The notes: generated by a model not told the origin, from the sequence alone. A DNA stretch of 64,000 nt from Amycolatopsis nigrescens CSC17Ta-90 (GCF_000384315.1 NZ_ARVW01000001.1:8539001-8603000); one strand, 5' to 3'. Counted from the first letter of the stretch, positions 26,160-35,020 are shown. Numbers and translations are program-made.

Positions 26160-26581
26160 CACCGGCCACCGCCGATCTGATCGGCCAGCGCGCGCAACGG
26201 GGCCAGCGGGATCTCGCGGTGATGGCCGACCGCGCGGAGCAGTGCGAGCAGCGGCTTCGGTGTGCCCGGGAGCAGGCACTGCACATCGAGCCCGGAGCCG
26301 TCGTGCAGATCACCGTGCACGTAGATGTGGAAGTACTCGTCGCTGGTGAGGCGTACCGTCACCGAGCGCAGCGTGTCCGCCCACGCCAGCACGTGGCCGA
26401 ACATCACCTCCACCTCGTCCTCGTCACTGTCGATGTGCACCGTGAAGAACCTGGTGCCGCCGCTGATGCGGTTCACGCCACCGAGCCGGTGCCACGTCAT
26501 GTGTGTGACCAGTGTGGACAGTCGCCCGATGAACGGGTCCAGCACGGGAACGGGCTGGGGGTTGGGGTTCTGGGTGGTCAT
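26159..26581 (-). CDS. Hypothetical protein of the transfer operon
   Basis: 140 residues from ATG 26581. Soluble, acidic in the centre (FTVHIDSDEDEVEVMFGHVL) and rich in histidine. The C-terminus ends PLAPLRALADQIGGGR. No family recognised. One-base overlap with the gene downstream and 4-bp overlap upstream show a coupled operon. Confidence 0.6.
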   Translation of the reverse strand: MTTQNPNPQPVPVLDPFIGRLSTLVTHMTWHRLGGVNRISGGTRFFTVHIDSDEDEVEVMFGHVLAWADTLRSVTVRLTSDEYFHIYVHGDLHDGSGLDVQCLLPGTPKPLLALLRAVGHHREIPLAPLRALADQIGGGR

Positions 26582-27171
26582 GCGGAACGTACCTCCGTGC
26601 GGTGGGTGTGGGTGCCGCTGGTGCGGCGGGGGCGGTGGATCGGGATGACCGCGGCCAGGCCGCAGGTCAGGTCCCGCTCCAGCGCGGCGTGCCCGGCCGG
26701 GCCGAACGTCGACTCGCCGGCCAAGAAGTCGTGCAGGTAGTCGAGCGGGTCGAGCAGCCCGAGGGTGTAGCGGCAGGGCTCGCAGGTGCGGCCAGCTTTG
26801 GGGAGTTCGGCGTAGCCGGTCTCCCCGCACTCCCGGCAGGTGCGCCGGGCGGCCATCGCCTTATCGAGTGCGGCCTGCCGTGCCGGGGTCATCGGCCGCA
26901 CCGGCAGCGCCTTCTCGACCAGGTACAGGTTCGCGAAGGTGAGCCGGCATGCCTTGCGGCAGCGGAAATACAGCACCGCCACCGGGTCCTGCCCGCCCGG
27001 CCGCAACCCCATCGCCCGCAACTGCCGTTTCGTGGCGAGCTTGTCGCGCGGGCCGGTGCCGTAGGACAACAGGATCGTGCCGTCATCGGCGAGGCCGCGG
27101 GTGTACTCCCGAAGATCCGACCAGGGCACCGGGCGCAGATCCCACGCCCGTTTTCCGTGCAGCTCCACCAT
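26578..27171 (-). CDS. RRQRL-type zinc-binding protein
   Basis: 197 residues from ATG 27171. Characteristic segments are ILLSYGTGPRDKLATKRQLR, ALPVRPMTPARQAALDKAMA, and four zinc cysteines in two pairs, RTCRECGETG and RTCEPCRYT, plus an earlier C-R-K-A-C. This resembles a small zinc protein family often carried by Streptomyces plasmids and AICEs and named for an R-R-Q-R-L-like motif (here KRQLR). Molecular function is unknown. Confidence 0.65.
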   Translation of the reverse strand: MVELHGKRAWDLRPVPWSDLREYTRGLADDGTILLSYGTGPRDKLATKRQLRAMGLRPGGQDPVAVLYFRCRKACRLTFANLYLVEKALPVRPMTPARQAALDKAMAARRTCRECGETGYAELPKAGRTCEPCRYTLGLLDPLDYLHDFLAGESTFGPAGHAALERDLTCGLAAVIPIHRPRRTSGTHTHRTEVRSA

Positions 27172-27491
27172 CACCGCTCACCCCGCTTCGGCCGGTGCCC
27201 GCCCGAAGCGAGCGGGGCGGCGGCGCGGGCGCGGTGCAGCAGCGCGGCGACCGCGGCGACGGTGCCGGTCTCCCAGCGCGCCAGCCATTCCAGCTGGCGG
27301 CGCTCGAAGTGCGACACCTCCATATCCGCTAGCGGCTCCAGGAGCGCCGCGACCCGGTCGGCGTGCACGCGGGCCCGCCACTGGTCGGTGGTCTCGATCC
27401 CGAACATCGGCAGGTGCAGGGACCGGTCCGGCTCCCCGTACGGGGGCCGTACCCGGCGCGGCTCGGCACCGATCGGCCCGAACGTCGGCAT
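27171..27491 (-). CDS. Hypothetical protein
   Basis: 106 residues from ATG 27491. It is helical and basic towards the C-terminus (HFERRQLEWLARWETGTVAA). No family recognised. TGATG overlaps at both ends show it belongs to the coupled transfer operon. Confidence 0.55.
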   Translation of the reverse strand: MPTFGPIGAEPRRVRPPYGEPDRSLHLPMFGIETTDQWRARVHADRVAALLEPLADMEVSHFERRQLEWLARWETGTVAAVAALLHRARAAAPLASGGHRPKRGER

Positions 27492-27706
27492 CACCGACCA
27501 CCCCCGCGCAGCCGGGTTCGGGCGGCATCGACCACGGTGGCCAGCCGGACCGCTTCCAGCCCGTGCGGACCGGGCACCGCCCGAACCAGCGCCTCATGTG
27601 TCTTGCGCAGCCACGCTTCCTGCACCTCCGCCGGAGCGGAAGTAGCCGGCCTATCGGCGAGCAGCCCGATGAACGGGGCGGGAACGAACACCCACTCGGT
27701 CATCAT
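27491..27706 (-). CDS. Small hypothetical protein
   Basis: 71 residues from ATG 27706. It begins MMTEWVFVPAPFIGLLADRP and is followed by a helical part (EVQEAWLRKTHEALVRA). No family recognised. It is coupled by one-base overlaps to both neighbours. Confidence 0.5.
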   Translation of the reverse strand: MMTEWVFVPAPFIGLLADRPATSAPAEVQEAWLRKTHEALVRAVPGPHGLEAVRLATVVDAARTRLRGGGR

Positions 27707-28173
27707 CACTCGCCCCCGCTCAGCAGCAGGAGCGGCCAGTCCGGGTCCCAGCCGGCGGTCTCGGACCCCGCCGGGACCAAGGCTTCGGTGGCGTCCAGGG
27801 CGTGCTCCAGCTCCGCGCGCTCCAGCGCGAGCGTCGCCGCTCCGTCCGGGGACGACAGCCCGATCCACACCCGCCCCGCCAGCTCGCAGTCCGGCGAGAT
27901 ACGGACATCGCCCTCACCCACCGACACGTCCTCACCGGCGGCGAGCAGCAGCCCTTCGGCCAGCAACTCGCGGGACAGGAGCCACTCCACCCAGTTCTCG
28001 TCGCCGCTACGGAAGGCCAGCACCACCGCGAATGGATCCGCCGGGTCGTAGCGCAGATTCGCCCGCATCGCGAGCAGATGCGGCCCCGGCAGCAACTGGC
28101 CAGGACGCTGCGCCATGATCTCCAGGTGCGCGGTCAGCGACCGGCACACGGTCTTCGCCGGCTGCCCGGTCAT
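27706..28173 (-). CDS. SsgA-like sporulation and cell-division protein
   Basis: 155 residues. The SsgA/SALP pattern is visible: PHLLAMRANLRYDPADPFAV, FRSGDENWVEWLLSRELLAE, then VSVGEGDVRISP, GRVWIGLSSPDGAATLALER and the closing ALDATEALVPAGSE. SALPs recruit FtsZ and steer septation and peptidoglycan remodelling in sporulating actinomycetes. Carriage on an AICE could adjust host septa to aid transfer or spread into spores, which is inference. It overlaps the next gene by 4 bp. Confidence 0.8.
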   Translation of the reverse strand: MTGQPAKTVCRSLTAHLEIMAQRPGQLLPGPHLLAMRANLRYDPADPFAVVLAFRSGDENWVEWLLSRELLAEGLLLAAGEDVSVGEGDVRISPDCELAGRVWIGLSSPDGAATLALERAELEHALDATEALVPAGSETAGWDPDWPLLLLSGGE

Positions 28174-28448
28174 CGCAGACCACCCCCGACGAGGGTTCCG
28201 GTGATCGTGGCGACCGCGTCGCGGACCAGGTCCAGCGCGGCCCGGTACACCTCGTCACCGGGCCGGGGCGGCCGCCGGACGGCCGTGTCGGCGGTCCTGG
28301 TGAAGGTCACCCTGTCCAGCCGGTCCAGCGCCTCGGCCATCTCGAACAGCCACGCCACCCGGTCGGGCCGCGGTGCCTCCGGCGTCGGGGCCGCACGCAG
28401 CAGCTGCACCACTTCGTCACACCGGGCACGCACCTGCTTGGGGTTCAT
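28170..28448 (-). CDS. Small hypothetical protein
   Basis: 92 residues from ATG 28448. It is helical (NPKQVRARCDEVVQLLRAAP; VAWLFEMAEALDRLDR) with a basic, proline-rich centre. No family recognised. It overlaps the genes on both sides by 4 bp. Confidence 0.55.
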   Translation of the reverse strand: MNPKQVRARCDEVVQLLRAAPTPEAPRPDRVAWLFEMAEALDRLDRVTFTRTADTAVRRPPRPGDEVYRAALDLVRDAVATITGTLVGGGLR

Positions 28449-29761
28449 CGCGCACCTCCCGCCCGAAGCTCGTTCGCGGCCAGCCGGCACAGGAACAGCG
28501 CCAGCACCAGACCCACCCCGGTCCCGCGGGCGTCCTCCCCCGTGCGGGCCACAGACGCGGATTCGGCGGCCAGGTCGTCGGCCAGCCGGTCCAGCGCGGT
28601 CGCCGCGCCCGCGCGGGCGGCCGCGTCGGCCACCGCGTTCACGCCGGTGGCGTGGGCCTCGATCGGCGCCCCCGCCGTGCGGGCATACGCCGTCCAGTAG
28701 GTGGCCTGGACGCTGTTGTAGTCCTGGGGTTCCAGCAGCTCCAGCACCGCGCCCCGCTCGTTCTGCACGGCGGGTTCGGGTGGCTGCACCGCGAGGAGTT
28801 CGGTGACGAACTCGTGCTCGGGCAGCACGTAGGCGCGCAGGTCGATGTCGTGCAGCAGCACCGGCGGCCGGCCCAGCAGCACGGTGCCCGCCGCGACCAG
28901 GAACACCCGGTTTACGGAGTCGCTGCCCTTCTTCATCTGGGGCGCCTGATACAGCAGATATGCGGCCTTCGCCCACGCGTTCCGGGCCGCCGTCCAGTTC
29001 CGGTACTCGCCGGCCAGCAGCCCCATCGCGGCGGCCCAGATCCGGCGGCGGTCGGTCGTGCTGCCGGTCGCGGCGTAGAGCAGGTCCCCGCCGACCTCCA
29101 TCTGGGAGGCGTCCTCACCGCGGGCGGCGACCCGCGCGGTCAGCTCGTCGGCCGCCGCCTTCGCCACGTCGCCGCGCAGCAACCGCGCGCCCGTCGCCCG
29201 GCCACTGGGCAGGACCAGGTACAGACCGCTGGGCAGCACCAGGTGGTTGTGCGCCACGTCCGCACCGGGAGCGAAACGGCGGGCGGCCAGCTCCCCGATT
29301 CGGCGCATGGCCAGGCTGGCCGGGGTCTGTTCACCACCGGTCCAGGTGCGGGTGGCCTGGTCGTACGCGGAACCTTCCCGCAGCCGGCCGACCTCGCCGA
29401 GGCGGTCGTAGTTGGCGGTGTCGTCGGTGATCTGGGTGCGGAACCGTTCCGCCCGGTCCCGCCCGTAGCGGCCGGTGGCCTCGGCACTGGCCAGCGCCAG
29501 CTGATAGCGCCAGTCCTGGACCGCGTCGAACGCGGTCCAGACCGCGTTAAACCGGGCACCCCGGTCGTTCGCCGCGGCCAGCGCGGCGGCCAGCCGCCCG
29601 CAGACCCGCCGGGCGGCCACGGCCTGCTCGCCGGCGAAAGCGCGCACCTTGGCCTGCTTGGCCGGGTCGTTGCTGCGTAACGCCAGCTCAGGGGTCGGGA
29701 AACACTCCGCCGTGATCGACTCCGCCGTGATCGCCCTAGCCAGGGCCGTCTTGCCTATCAT
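28445..29761 (-). CDS. Large hypothetical protein of the transfer operon
   Basis: 438 residues from ATG 29761 with GGAGAGGAAT upstream, probably the first gene of the coupled operon running to traB. The sequence is soluble and helical, beginning IGKTALARAITAESITAECF. It has no P-loop despite the GKT at the start, and no membrane helices. No domain recognised. Its size and leading position suggest a structural or regulatory role in transfer or maintenance. Confidence 0.7.
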   Translation of the reverse strand: MIGKTALARAITAESITAECFPTPELALRSNDPAKQAKVRAFAGEQAVAARRVCGRLAAALAAANDRGARFNAVWTAFDAVQDWRYQLALASAEATGRYGRDRAERFRTQITDDTANYDRLGEVGRLREGSAYDQATRTWTGGEQTPASLAMRRIGELAARRFAPGADVAHNHLVLPSGLYLVLPSGRATGARLLRGDVAKAAADELTARVAARGEDASQMEVGGDLLYAATGSTTDRRRIWAAAMGLLAGEYRNWTAARNAWAKAAYLLYQAPQMKKGSDSVNRVFLVAAGTVLLGRPPVLLHDIDLRAYVLPEHEFVTELLAVQPPEPAVQNERGAVLELLEPQDYNSVQATYWTAYARTAGAPIEAHATGVNAVADAAARAGAATALDRLADDLAAESASVARTGEDARGTGVGLVLALFLCRLAANELRAGGAR

Positions 29762-29862
29762 GGGATTCCTCTCCGAACAGTCACCTGATGAATGGGTTGG
29801 GGAGACCCGGCCCGGGTGGGGGTGGCTTCTTGGCTGGAGCACCCCCACCGGGCCGGGAACCA

Positions 29863-30033
29863 TCACGCGCCCCGGCTGCTCTTGCTCTTCTTCTCCCCGC
29901 CCGGGGCGGCGAACAGGAACGCGATCGAGATGGCGCCCATGACGAACGCGATGGTCCAGTCACCGGTCTTGCCCGCCGATATCGCCAGCGCCAGGAACGC
30001 CACGACGCCGGTCCACAGAATGAGGCCCTTCAT
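29863..30033 (-). CDS. Small two-helix membrane protein
   Basis: 56 residues from ATG 30033 with GGAGG upstream. Two hydrophobic helices (LILWTGVVAFLALAISAG and IAFVMGAISIAFLFAAPGG) are followed by a lysine and serine-rich tail. Function unknown; it lies between a lytic transglycosylase and the large operon protein. Confidence 0.65.
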   Translation of the reverse strand: MKGLILWTGVVAFLALAISAGKTGDWTIAFVMGAISIAFLFAAPGGEKKSKSSRGA

Positions 30034-30106
30034 TACAAATACCTCCACAAAATGGGTTGATGGATCTCGAAAGGTGTTGCTGCTACTGAACTTCGTGATG
30101 TACGGG

Positions 30107-30610
30107 TCAGGCTGCTGCCCGGTAGGCCGCGGCCTGGCCACGAACTTTCGCCACGTACCAGCCAGCGCGGTTGTAGGCGAAAATGGCGCGATACTCGCTG
30201 CCGTCACGCAAACCCGAATCACACAGGTAATGCGCCGCCGCCGGGATCGCGTCCGCCGGGTCGTACACATCCGACCCGACATCCGGGTGCCGCTTGCGCA
30301 CCGCGGCGAACGTCGGGCCCAGGAACTGCATCGGCCCCTTCGCCCCCGCGCTGTTACTGCCCGAGCGGACCCCGGGCAGATCGGCGCGGCCGTGGTTGGT
30401 CTCGACCTTCCCGATCCCCGCCAGCAGAGCCCAGTCCAGCTTCGGGCACGTGCCCGCCGCCGCCCGATACAGCGTCATGTACCCGGCCGGGATATCCCCA
30501 GCCGAACCGCCGCCGGCCGCGCCGCCGGGCTTCTGGTCCGTGGCCAACGCGACCACCGCCAGAACACCCACAGCAGCGCCCAACTTGCCAATGCCAGACA
30601 ATGGACTCAC
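30107..30610 (-). CDS. Lytic transglycosylase-like secreted protein
   Basis: 167 residues from GTG 30610 (GAGGAATCG upstream). The N-terminal signal or anchor is GIGKLGAAVGVLAVVALA. The SLT domain has the catalytic glutamate in GIGKVETNHG, the G-P-M-Q-F motif, and later DPADAIPAAAHYLCDSG and AYNRAGWYV. It cleaves peptidoglycan glycan strands, and with the LytM peptidase would open the wall for conjugation. Confidence 0.88.
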   Translation of the reverse strand: MSPLSGIGKLGAAVGVLAVVALATDQKPGGAAGGGSAGDIPAGYMTLYRAAAGTCPKLDWALLAGIGKVETNHGRADLPGVRSGSNSAGAKGPMQFLGPTFAAVRKRHPDVGSDVYDPADAIPAAAHYLCDSGLRDGSEYRAIFAYNRAGWYVAKVRGQAAAYRAAA

Positions 30611-30685
30611 CGATTCCTCTCGCAGGGATTGGGGAACCGGTCAGGCGCGTCGCTTCCGCCAAGAACTGAGCGCGCCTGGCCGGTG

Positions 30686-30934
30686 CTAACAACCTTCGCC
30701 GGCATCACCCGCCTCCCCCGGCCCCGCCCGGTGCCGCCTGTCCACCAGCGCGAAGTACCCGGCGCTGCCGAACGGCGGGCACTGACACGGCGCCTGCTCG
30801 CACAGCACGCACCGGAGCTGACTCGCGCTGATCTCGCCGGCCACCCAACGGTCAAAGCTGTCCGACCACAGCGCACCCAGCGCGGCCACCGCATCCGTCG
30901 CAGTCCCGTTCAGCCGTGGGCTCGGCTGGGTCAT
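30686..30934 (-). CDS. Small Cys-rich hypothetical protein
   Basis: 82 residues from ATG 30934, overlapping the upstream stop (TGATG). The cysteines RCVLCEQAPCQCPPFG could hold a metal. The C-terminus is basic, then acidic. No family recognised. Confidence 0.5.
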   Translation of the reverse strand: MTQPSPRLNGTATDAVAALGALWSDSFDRWVAGEISASQLRCVLCEQAPCQCPPFGSAGYFALVDRRHRAGPGEAGDAGEGC

Positions 30935-31269
30935 CACGCGGCCTCGCCGTCGAACTCGGCCAGCGTCGCGCCCGGCGACCCGGCAGGAAGGCGACGTAAC
31001 GCGACACGGCCGGACCGGCGACGCGACCGGCGAGCGAACACCGGATCCGTCATGTTCCGAGTCAGCCGCACCGACTCCGTGCGCTCCTCCGCGGCCAGCT
31101 CACGCTCCACCGCCTCAATCAACGCGTCGATCCGCTCCTGCTCGTTCACCCGCTCCTCCTCTGCTCGGACTGCGAAAACAACCGGGTCAAGGGCCAACTC
31201 CACGACCTCCGCGACCTGCTGGTCGGTGATCCGTCCGGACCTCATCTGATCCTCTAGCCCTTCATTCAT
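30934..31269 (-). CDS. Hypothetical protein
   Basis: 111 residues from ATG 31269. The N-terminal half is acidic and likely coiled-coil (VNEQERIDALIEAVERELAA). The C-terminus is basic (ARRSRRRSGRVALRRLP). Divergently transcribed from the XRE regulator at 31400 across a repeat-bearing gap, so it is a likely target of that regulator. Confidence 0.6.
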   Translation of the reverse strand: MNEGLEDQMRSGRITDQQVAEVVELALDPVVFAVRAEEERVNEQERIDALIEAVERELAAEERTESVRLTRNMTDPVFARRSRRRSGRVALRRLPAGSPGATLAEFDGEAA

Positions 31270-31270
31270 G

Positions 31271-31365
31271 GCGCTAACTCTAGCGCTACTAATGGCGATT
31301 ACAAGACTTGCTGCCGCACCTGACGCCGCACACAAGCGGGCCCCACTTGACCAGTGGCGCTACTA
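31271..31365. promoter_or_regulatory. Divergent operator region of the XRE regulator
   Basis: An inverted repeat GCGCTA-ACTC-TAGCGC lies at 31271-31286. A 9-bp direct repeat GCGCTACTA occurs at 31283-31291 and 31357-31365. These fill the gap between two divergent genes. A TTGACC at 31347 could serve a -35. Autoregulation by the 31400 protein is inferred. Confidence 0.55.
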
Positions 31366-31399
31366 TTTGCGCTGGTAGTCACGCATCTTGGGAGGCTGT

Positions 31400-31711
31400 G
31401 TGCAGAAGGATTGGGACGCCGTGGCGTCTGCGATAAACACCCGAATGGCCGAACTGGGAATGACCCAGGCCAAGCTGGCCGCCAAGGCGAGAGTGAGTAC
31501 GGCGGCCCTTCGGGAGATCCAGCACGCGGTCCCGAAGGACCGCAACCCCCGAACCTTGGCCGCCATCTCCGAGGCGCTCAGGCGGCCACCTCTTTGGCTT
31601 GAGGAGGTGGCCGGCGGCGACTCGCCCGAGGTCGGAGACGACCGCGTTTCCCAGCTGGCCGCCGAAGTCGCCGCGCTTCGGGAGCGAGTGGAACGACTCG
31701 AAGGTCGGTAG
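31400..31711 (+). CDS. XRE-like DNA-binding protein
   Basis: 103 residues from GTG 31400 (GGAGG five bases upstream). The HTH reads RMAELGMTQAKLAAKARVST, followed by AALREIQHAVPKD and a C-terminal coiled coil (LAAEVAALRERVERLEGR). It is a clear relative of the protein at 40715-41104 in the second element (same order W-x-A-V-A-x-A-I-N, HTH, coiled coil). Probably a small element regulator acting on the flanking divergent promoter. Confidence 0.75.
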   Translation: MQKDWDAVASAINTRMAELGMTQAKLAAKARVSTAALREIQHAVPKDRNPRTLAAISEALRRPPLWLEEVAGGDSPEVGDDRVSQLAAEVAALRERVERLEGR

Positions 31712-31782
31712 GTGCCAGCATGGCGAGCACCGGCCGTAGCAGCGCTCCACCGTCGGCCCCGAAACCCGGAACGCGCTTGCCA

Positions 31783-32118
31783 TCACGCAGCAGCCCTACG
31801 CGACAGCGGAGTATCCAGACGCGGGCGTCGGCCTTCAGTGGCGGTCCAGGCCATGTCGGCCCGCACTTGAGCACGTTGCCATACCTGGTAGGCCAGCCGT
31901 GTCCGTTGCGCGGCGGCACAGTAGTCAGCCGACGCATTGCCCGCGGCCGTGCGGTAGTCGGCCCGCTTCGGCCGTTCATCGGCCAGCCTTCGCAGGGAAG
32001 CCGCCCGGCCTGCCAACGTGACCATGTCCCGACGAGCCTCCAGATATCCAGCACACGCCCTTTCTTCAGCCAGCCGAAGGGCCGTCAGGGTCGAGCTGCC
32101 GGTGGCGTTTTTCTCCAT
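31783..32118 (-). CDS. Hypothetical helical protein
   Basis: 111 residues from ATG 32118. Alanine and arginine-rich and probably helical throughout (LAEERACAGYLEARRDMVTL; ADYCAAAQRTRLAYQVWQRA). No family recognised. The codon pattern is reasonable but this is the least certain gene of the element's right part. Confidence 0.4.
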   Translation of the reverse strand: MEKNATGSSTLTALRLAEERACAGYLEARRDMVTLAGRAASLRRLADERPKRADYRTAAGNASADYCAAAQRTRLAYQVWQRAQVRADMAWTATEGRRPRLDTPLSRRAAA

Positions 32119-32648
32119 TGCAAGTACCCCTTATGTCGACACGAAAAAAGACAGTGGATTGCAGGTGTTGAGCTGAACGAGGCTGGCGGCACGGCACGTC
32201 GATCACCGTGCCGCCAGACCTCAGGTTCGGTCGTCTACCAGCGGAAATGCTGGAGACAGCAGTTGATTTATCGAAGTTTTGCCCAGTTTCGTTCATCAGG
32301 GCGACGGACTAGGCGGGTCGCTTACGGCTTAGCTACCTGTCCGCCCCTAGCTTTTCTCCGAGCAAGGCCGGGTACATTAAATTCTCAATCAACAAAGACG
32401 CAATTGGACACACTTGTGGCGCGATCGGAATTGCTACTGAATCAAGCGGTTCGGTCGATCCCCGCTACCGCGAGGGCCCTGTTCTCGTGTGTTGCGGTGT
32501 CCATGACTCAAGAATCGCCCGGTCCGGCGCTGGGCAGCAGTGCACACGTGGGGGCACACGGAGCCTCGGAGGGGGCACACGGAGTTTTCCGTGTGCCCCC
32601 TCCCCTGTCAGAGGATCATGTTTACTTGAGCCTGGGAGGGGTGGACTG
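32119..32648. promoter_or_regulatory. Non-coding region with a 13-bp triple repeat and hairpin
   Basis: A 530-bp gap upstream of the regulator at 32649. GGGGGCACACGGA occurs at 32550-32562 and 32571-32583 and inverted at 32588-32600. The last two form a perfect 16-bp stem (32568-32583 with 32588-32603) around a GTTT loop. The gap also contains an AT-richer patch near 32270-32420. The repeats are plausible operators or an attenuator for the downstream gene. Confidence 0.55.
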
Positions 32649-34064
32649 GTGACCGAGCAGCAGCGCAAGCCCAATCGTCAGCTCGCCGCGCTTATGCGCG
32701 AGGCTGGAGTCAGCAACAAGGGACTGTCCAGACGGATGTTCGACTGGAGCCGCCGCGACCAGGGCGACCCGATCTCGCCCTCGCACACGAGCATCGCCAA
32801 GTACCTCAGCGGGCAGATTGCTCGGCCAACGGCAAGAGCTTGCCAGGTCATGGCTAAGGTGCTGGGCGCCCAGCTAGGCCGGCCTGTCGCCCTTCACGAG
32901 ATCGGCTACCCCGACGTAGCCCCCGAAGCCGTCGACACCACCCTGCAGTATCCAGAGACGATCACGGATAGCATCACAGCCCTGACCCAGCTCACGAAGT
33001 ACGAGTTGACCAGCACGGATGCCGCGGCGAAGCTGCTTGTCGTGCCAGAGGCGTGGGCGTCGCTGCTGGTCAAGTCGATGTACGGCAGCGACGAGGAAGT
33101 CGCCATCGTCCACGAGCCTGTTGAACTGTCACCGGTGCACATCCAGGAAGTTCACGACGCTACCGAGATGTTCTCGACCTTCGATCATCGCTACGGCGGC
33201 GGAAAGTCGAAACCTCTGATTGCACAGTACCTAGAACGCGAAGTTCTGCCTCTTATTCCGCGCGTATCGGCCAGTTCACCACTAGGGCGGAACTATTTTC
33301 AGGCCGTTGCATCGCTGACCCTTCGCGCGGGATGGACAGCGTACGATAGCGGCGAACATGCCCGTGCTCAACGTTTCCTGTATCAGGCATACCGACTTGC
33401 GCGAGCAGCCGGCGATCGGGCTTTTAGTGGCCACGTGCTCGGCTGCATGAGTCATCAAGCCAATTTTCTGGGTCATTTCGAGGACGCCGTACATCTCGCC
33501 CGCGCGGCAGTCCACCACGGAGAGACTGGCGGGGCGACGCCAACAACCATGGCGTTATTCTACGCAATGAAAGCGCGAGCCCTCGCTTCTCAGGGCAACG
33601 AGAAGGAGGCGACGAGAGCGCTCCTGGCCGCTGAATCGTGGCTCGGCGCCAGCAATCCCGCAGATGACCCGGACTGGGTCTGGTACTTCGATTCGGCTGA
33701 ATTGCATGCAGAGTTCGCTCATTGCTTCCGCGACCTAGGGAATGCGGGGCTGGCAAATCAACACGCGATGACCTCAATCGCCGAGTCGAAAGACGTTTTC
33801 GTTCGCAGCTTGTCCTTTTGCAATTCTGTGCTGGCTACGTCACACTTGCTCGCCAACGATATAGACCAAGCGGTGGAGGTTGCGTGCAGTGTTGTGGACA
33901 CGGCAGTAACCCTGAATTCGTACCGCGTAATCTCGTACCTGAACGAGTTTCGCGGTCGGCTCGCGCCTTACGACTCCGCCGCAACCCGAACCTTCGATGA
34001 CTACTTCTCCAGCAAGGGCTTACTAAAAAACCGACCAGCAGCGAGGGGCATCATCATCCCTTAG
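32649..34064 (+). CDS. HTH-TPR type transcriptional regulator
   Basis: 471 residues from GTG 32649 behind GGGAGGGG. The N-terminal DNA-binding part reads NRQLAALMREAGVSNKGLSR, then HTSIAKYLSGQIARPTARAC. The long C-terminal part is tetratricopeptide-like (AARAAGDRAFSGHVLGCMS-type helices). This large actinobacterial class is often paired with small metabolic or signalling enzymes. Here it converges on a phosphotransferase gene and overlaps it by 42 bp. The gene body is less GC-rich than its neighbours in the latter half. Confidence 0.8.
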   Translation: MTEQQRKPNRQLAALMREAGVSNKGLSRRMFDWSRRDQGDPISPSHTSIAKYLSGQIARPTARACQVMAKVLGAQLGRPVALHEIGYPDVAPEAVDTTLQYPETITDSITALTQLTKYELTSTDAAAKLLVVPEAWASLLVKSMYGSDEEVAIVHEPVELSPVHIQEVHDATEMFSTFDHRYGGGKSKPLIAQYLEREVLPLIPRVSASSPLGRNYFQAVASLTLRAGWTAYDSGEHARAQRFLYQAYRLARAAGDRAFSGHVLGCMSHQANFLGHFEDAVHLARAAVHHGETGGATPTTMALFYAMKARALASQGNEKEATRALLAAESWLGASNPADDPDWVWYFDSAELHAEFAHCFRDLGNAGLANQHAMTSIAESKDVFVRSLSFCNSVLATSHLLANDIDQAVEVACSVVDTAVTLNSYRVISYLNEFRGRLAPYDSAATRTFDDYFSSKGLLKNRPAARGIIIP

Positions 34065-34922
34065 GTCACGGATTCGGCGGGTCACTTCCTTGTCAACTTT
34101 AGCCGACTGGCCGACCATCTGAGCCAACCATGTAGTCATATTCAATTCGCGTATCGCTTTAATTACTCGAAATCCCGACCATTCCAGGGCATCGAAACCA
34201 CACGCCCGTACGTAGCTGTAGTAGTCACTACGGGAAATCCAGCCAAACACACTGTAACCGATAGCTTCCACACAGAGATCCCACTCTCGGGGTCCTATGC
34301 AAAAGTCCTCGAAGTCAATCAGTTTCACCTTGCCGGTTTCACGGGAGCGAATAAGGTTATCCCTGTGAGCGTCGCCATGAATTGGACCACACCTCAGCGA
34401 AAACTCCAGCGTTTTGAATTGGGCGGCTAGTTCAACACTACGTTCATGTAGAAACGTTCGATCTCCATCGCACAGCGATGGGCCAATCTTGTCCAGGCGC
34501 CGCGCAACCTTCGGCATCGGGTCGAAAGATGGTAAGGTAAAATGCTTCGGCCACGGCAATCCGTGCAAGCGGCGAAGCATTGTTCCCAGGTCTCCGGAGG
34601 TAGGCCGGGAATCACCACTTGTGATGAACTCCCAAAAGGTCACAGCCATACCGTTCACTTCGTGAGGCTGCTGCTCCACGTCGGCTAACGCAACCGCGGG
34701 GTAGTTGTGGGCCGATAGCCAGCGCGCCACCTCAGCCTCTTTGTGGCTCGCCTCAGCCGATCGGCCGACTCTGACCATGACCGGCGCGGTCGCGAGCTTG
34801 AACAGCGCGTTCTCCCCCATCCGGATCAACTCAGCCCCGGTGGGATCGAGTTGCACGGCACGGCAGGCGGCCTCAGCGGCTTTTGTCGTGGTCTCAGGCG
34901 TGAACTTGGCCGCAGATGCCAT
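34023..34922 (-). CDS. Phosphotransferase (APH) family protein
   Basis: 299 residues from ATG 34922. The kinase-like fold shows the catalytic loop CGPIHGDAHRDNLIRS and metal loop VKLIDFEDFCIGPREWDL; the N-terminal phosphate-binding lobe is short. The family phosphorylates aminoglycosides, choline and other small alcohols. No feature here points to antibiotic resistance, and paired HTH-TPR regulators suggest signalling or metabolic use. Codon use is less GC-rich, suggesting recent transfer. Confidence 0.8.
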   Translation of the reverse strand: MASAAKFTPETTTKAAEAACRAVQLDPTGAELIRMGENALFKLATAPVMVRVGRSAEASHKEAEVARWLSAHNYPAVALADVEQQPHEVNGMAVTFWEFITSGDSRPTSGDLGTMLRRLHGLPWPKHFTLPSFDPMPKVARRLDKIGPSLCDGDRTFLHERSVELAAQFKTLEFSLRCGPIHGDAHRDNLIRSRETGKVKLIDFEDFCIGPREWDLCVEAIGYSVFGWISRSDYYSYVRACGFDALEWSGFRVIKAIRELNMTTWLAQMVGQSAKVDKEVTRRIRDLRDDDAPRCWSVF

Positions 34923-34980
34923 TCCTCGGTGATCTCCTTTGCTTGGGGGTCGCTAGTTAAGGCTACTGGGATGCGCAGCT

Positions 34981-35014
34981 GCTGGCCGCTGCTGGAGCTC
35001 CAGCAGCGGCCAGC
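34981..35014 (-). terminator. 34-bp perfect palindrome, likely terminator
   Basis: GCTGGCCGCTGCTGGAG (34981-34997) is followed directly by its exact complement (34998-35014), with no spacer. It sits 6 bp past the PIN toxin stop and upstream of the phosphotransferase start, so it most likely ends the toxin-antitoxin transcript. Confidence 0.7.
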
Positions 35015-35020
35015 GCGCGG

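Noticed and set aside
34023..34922. Aminoglycoside-resistance gene
   Set aside because: Only the general phosphotransferase fold is supported; nothing indicates drug specificity.
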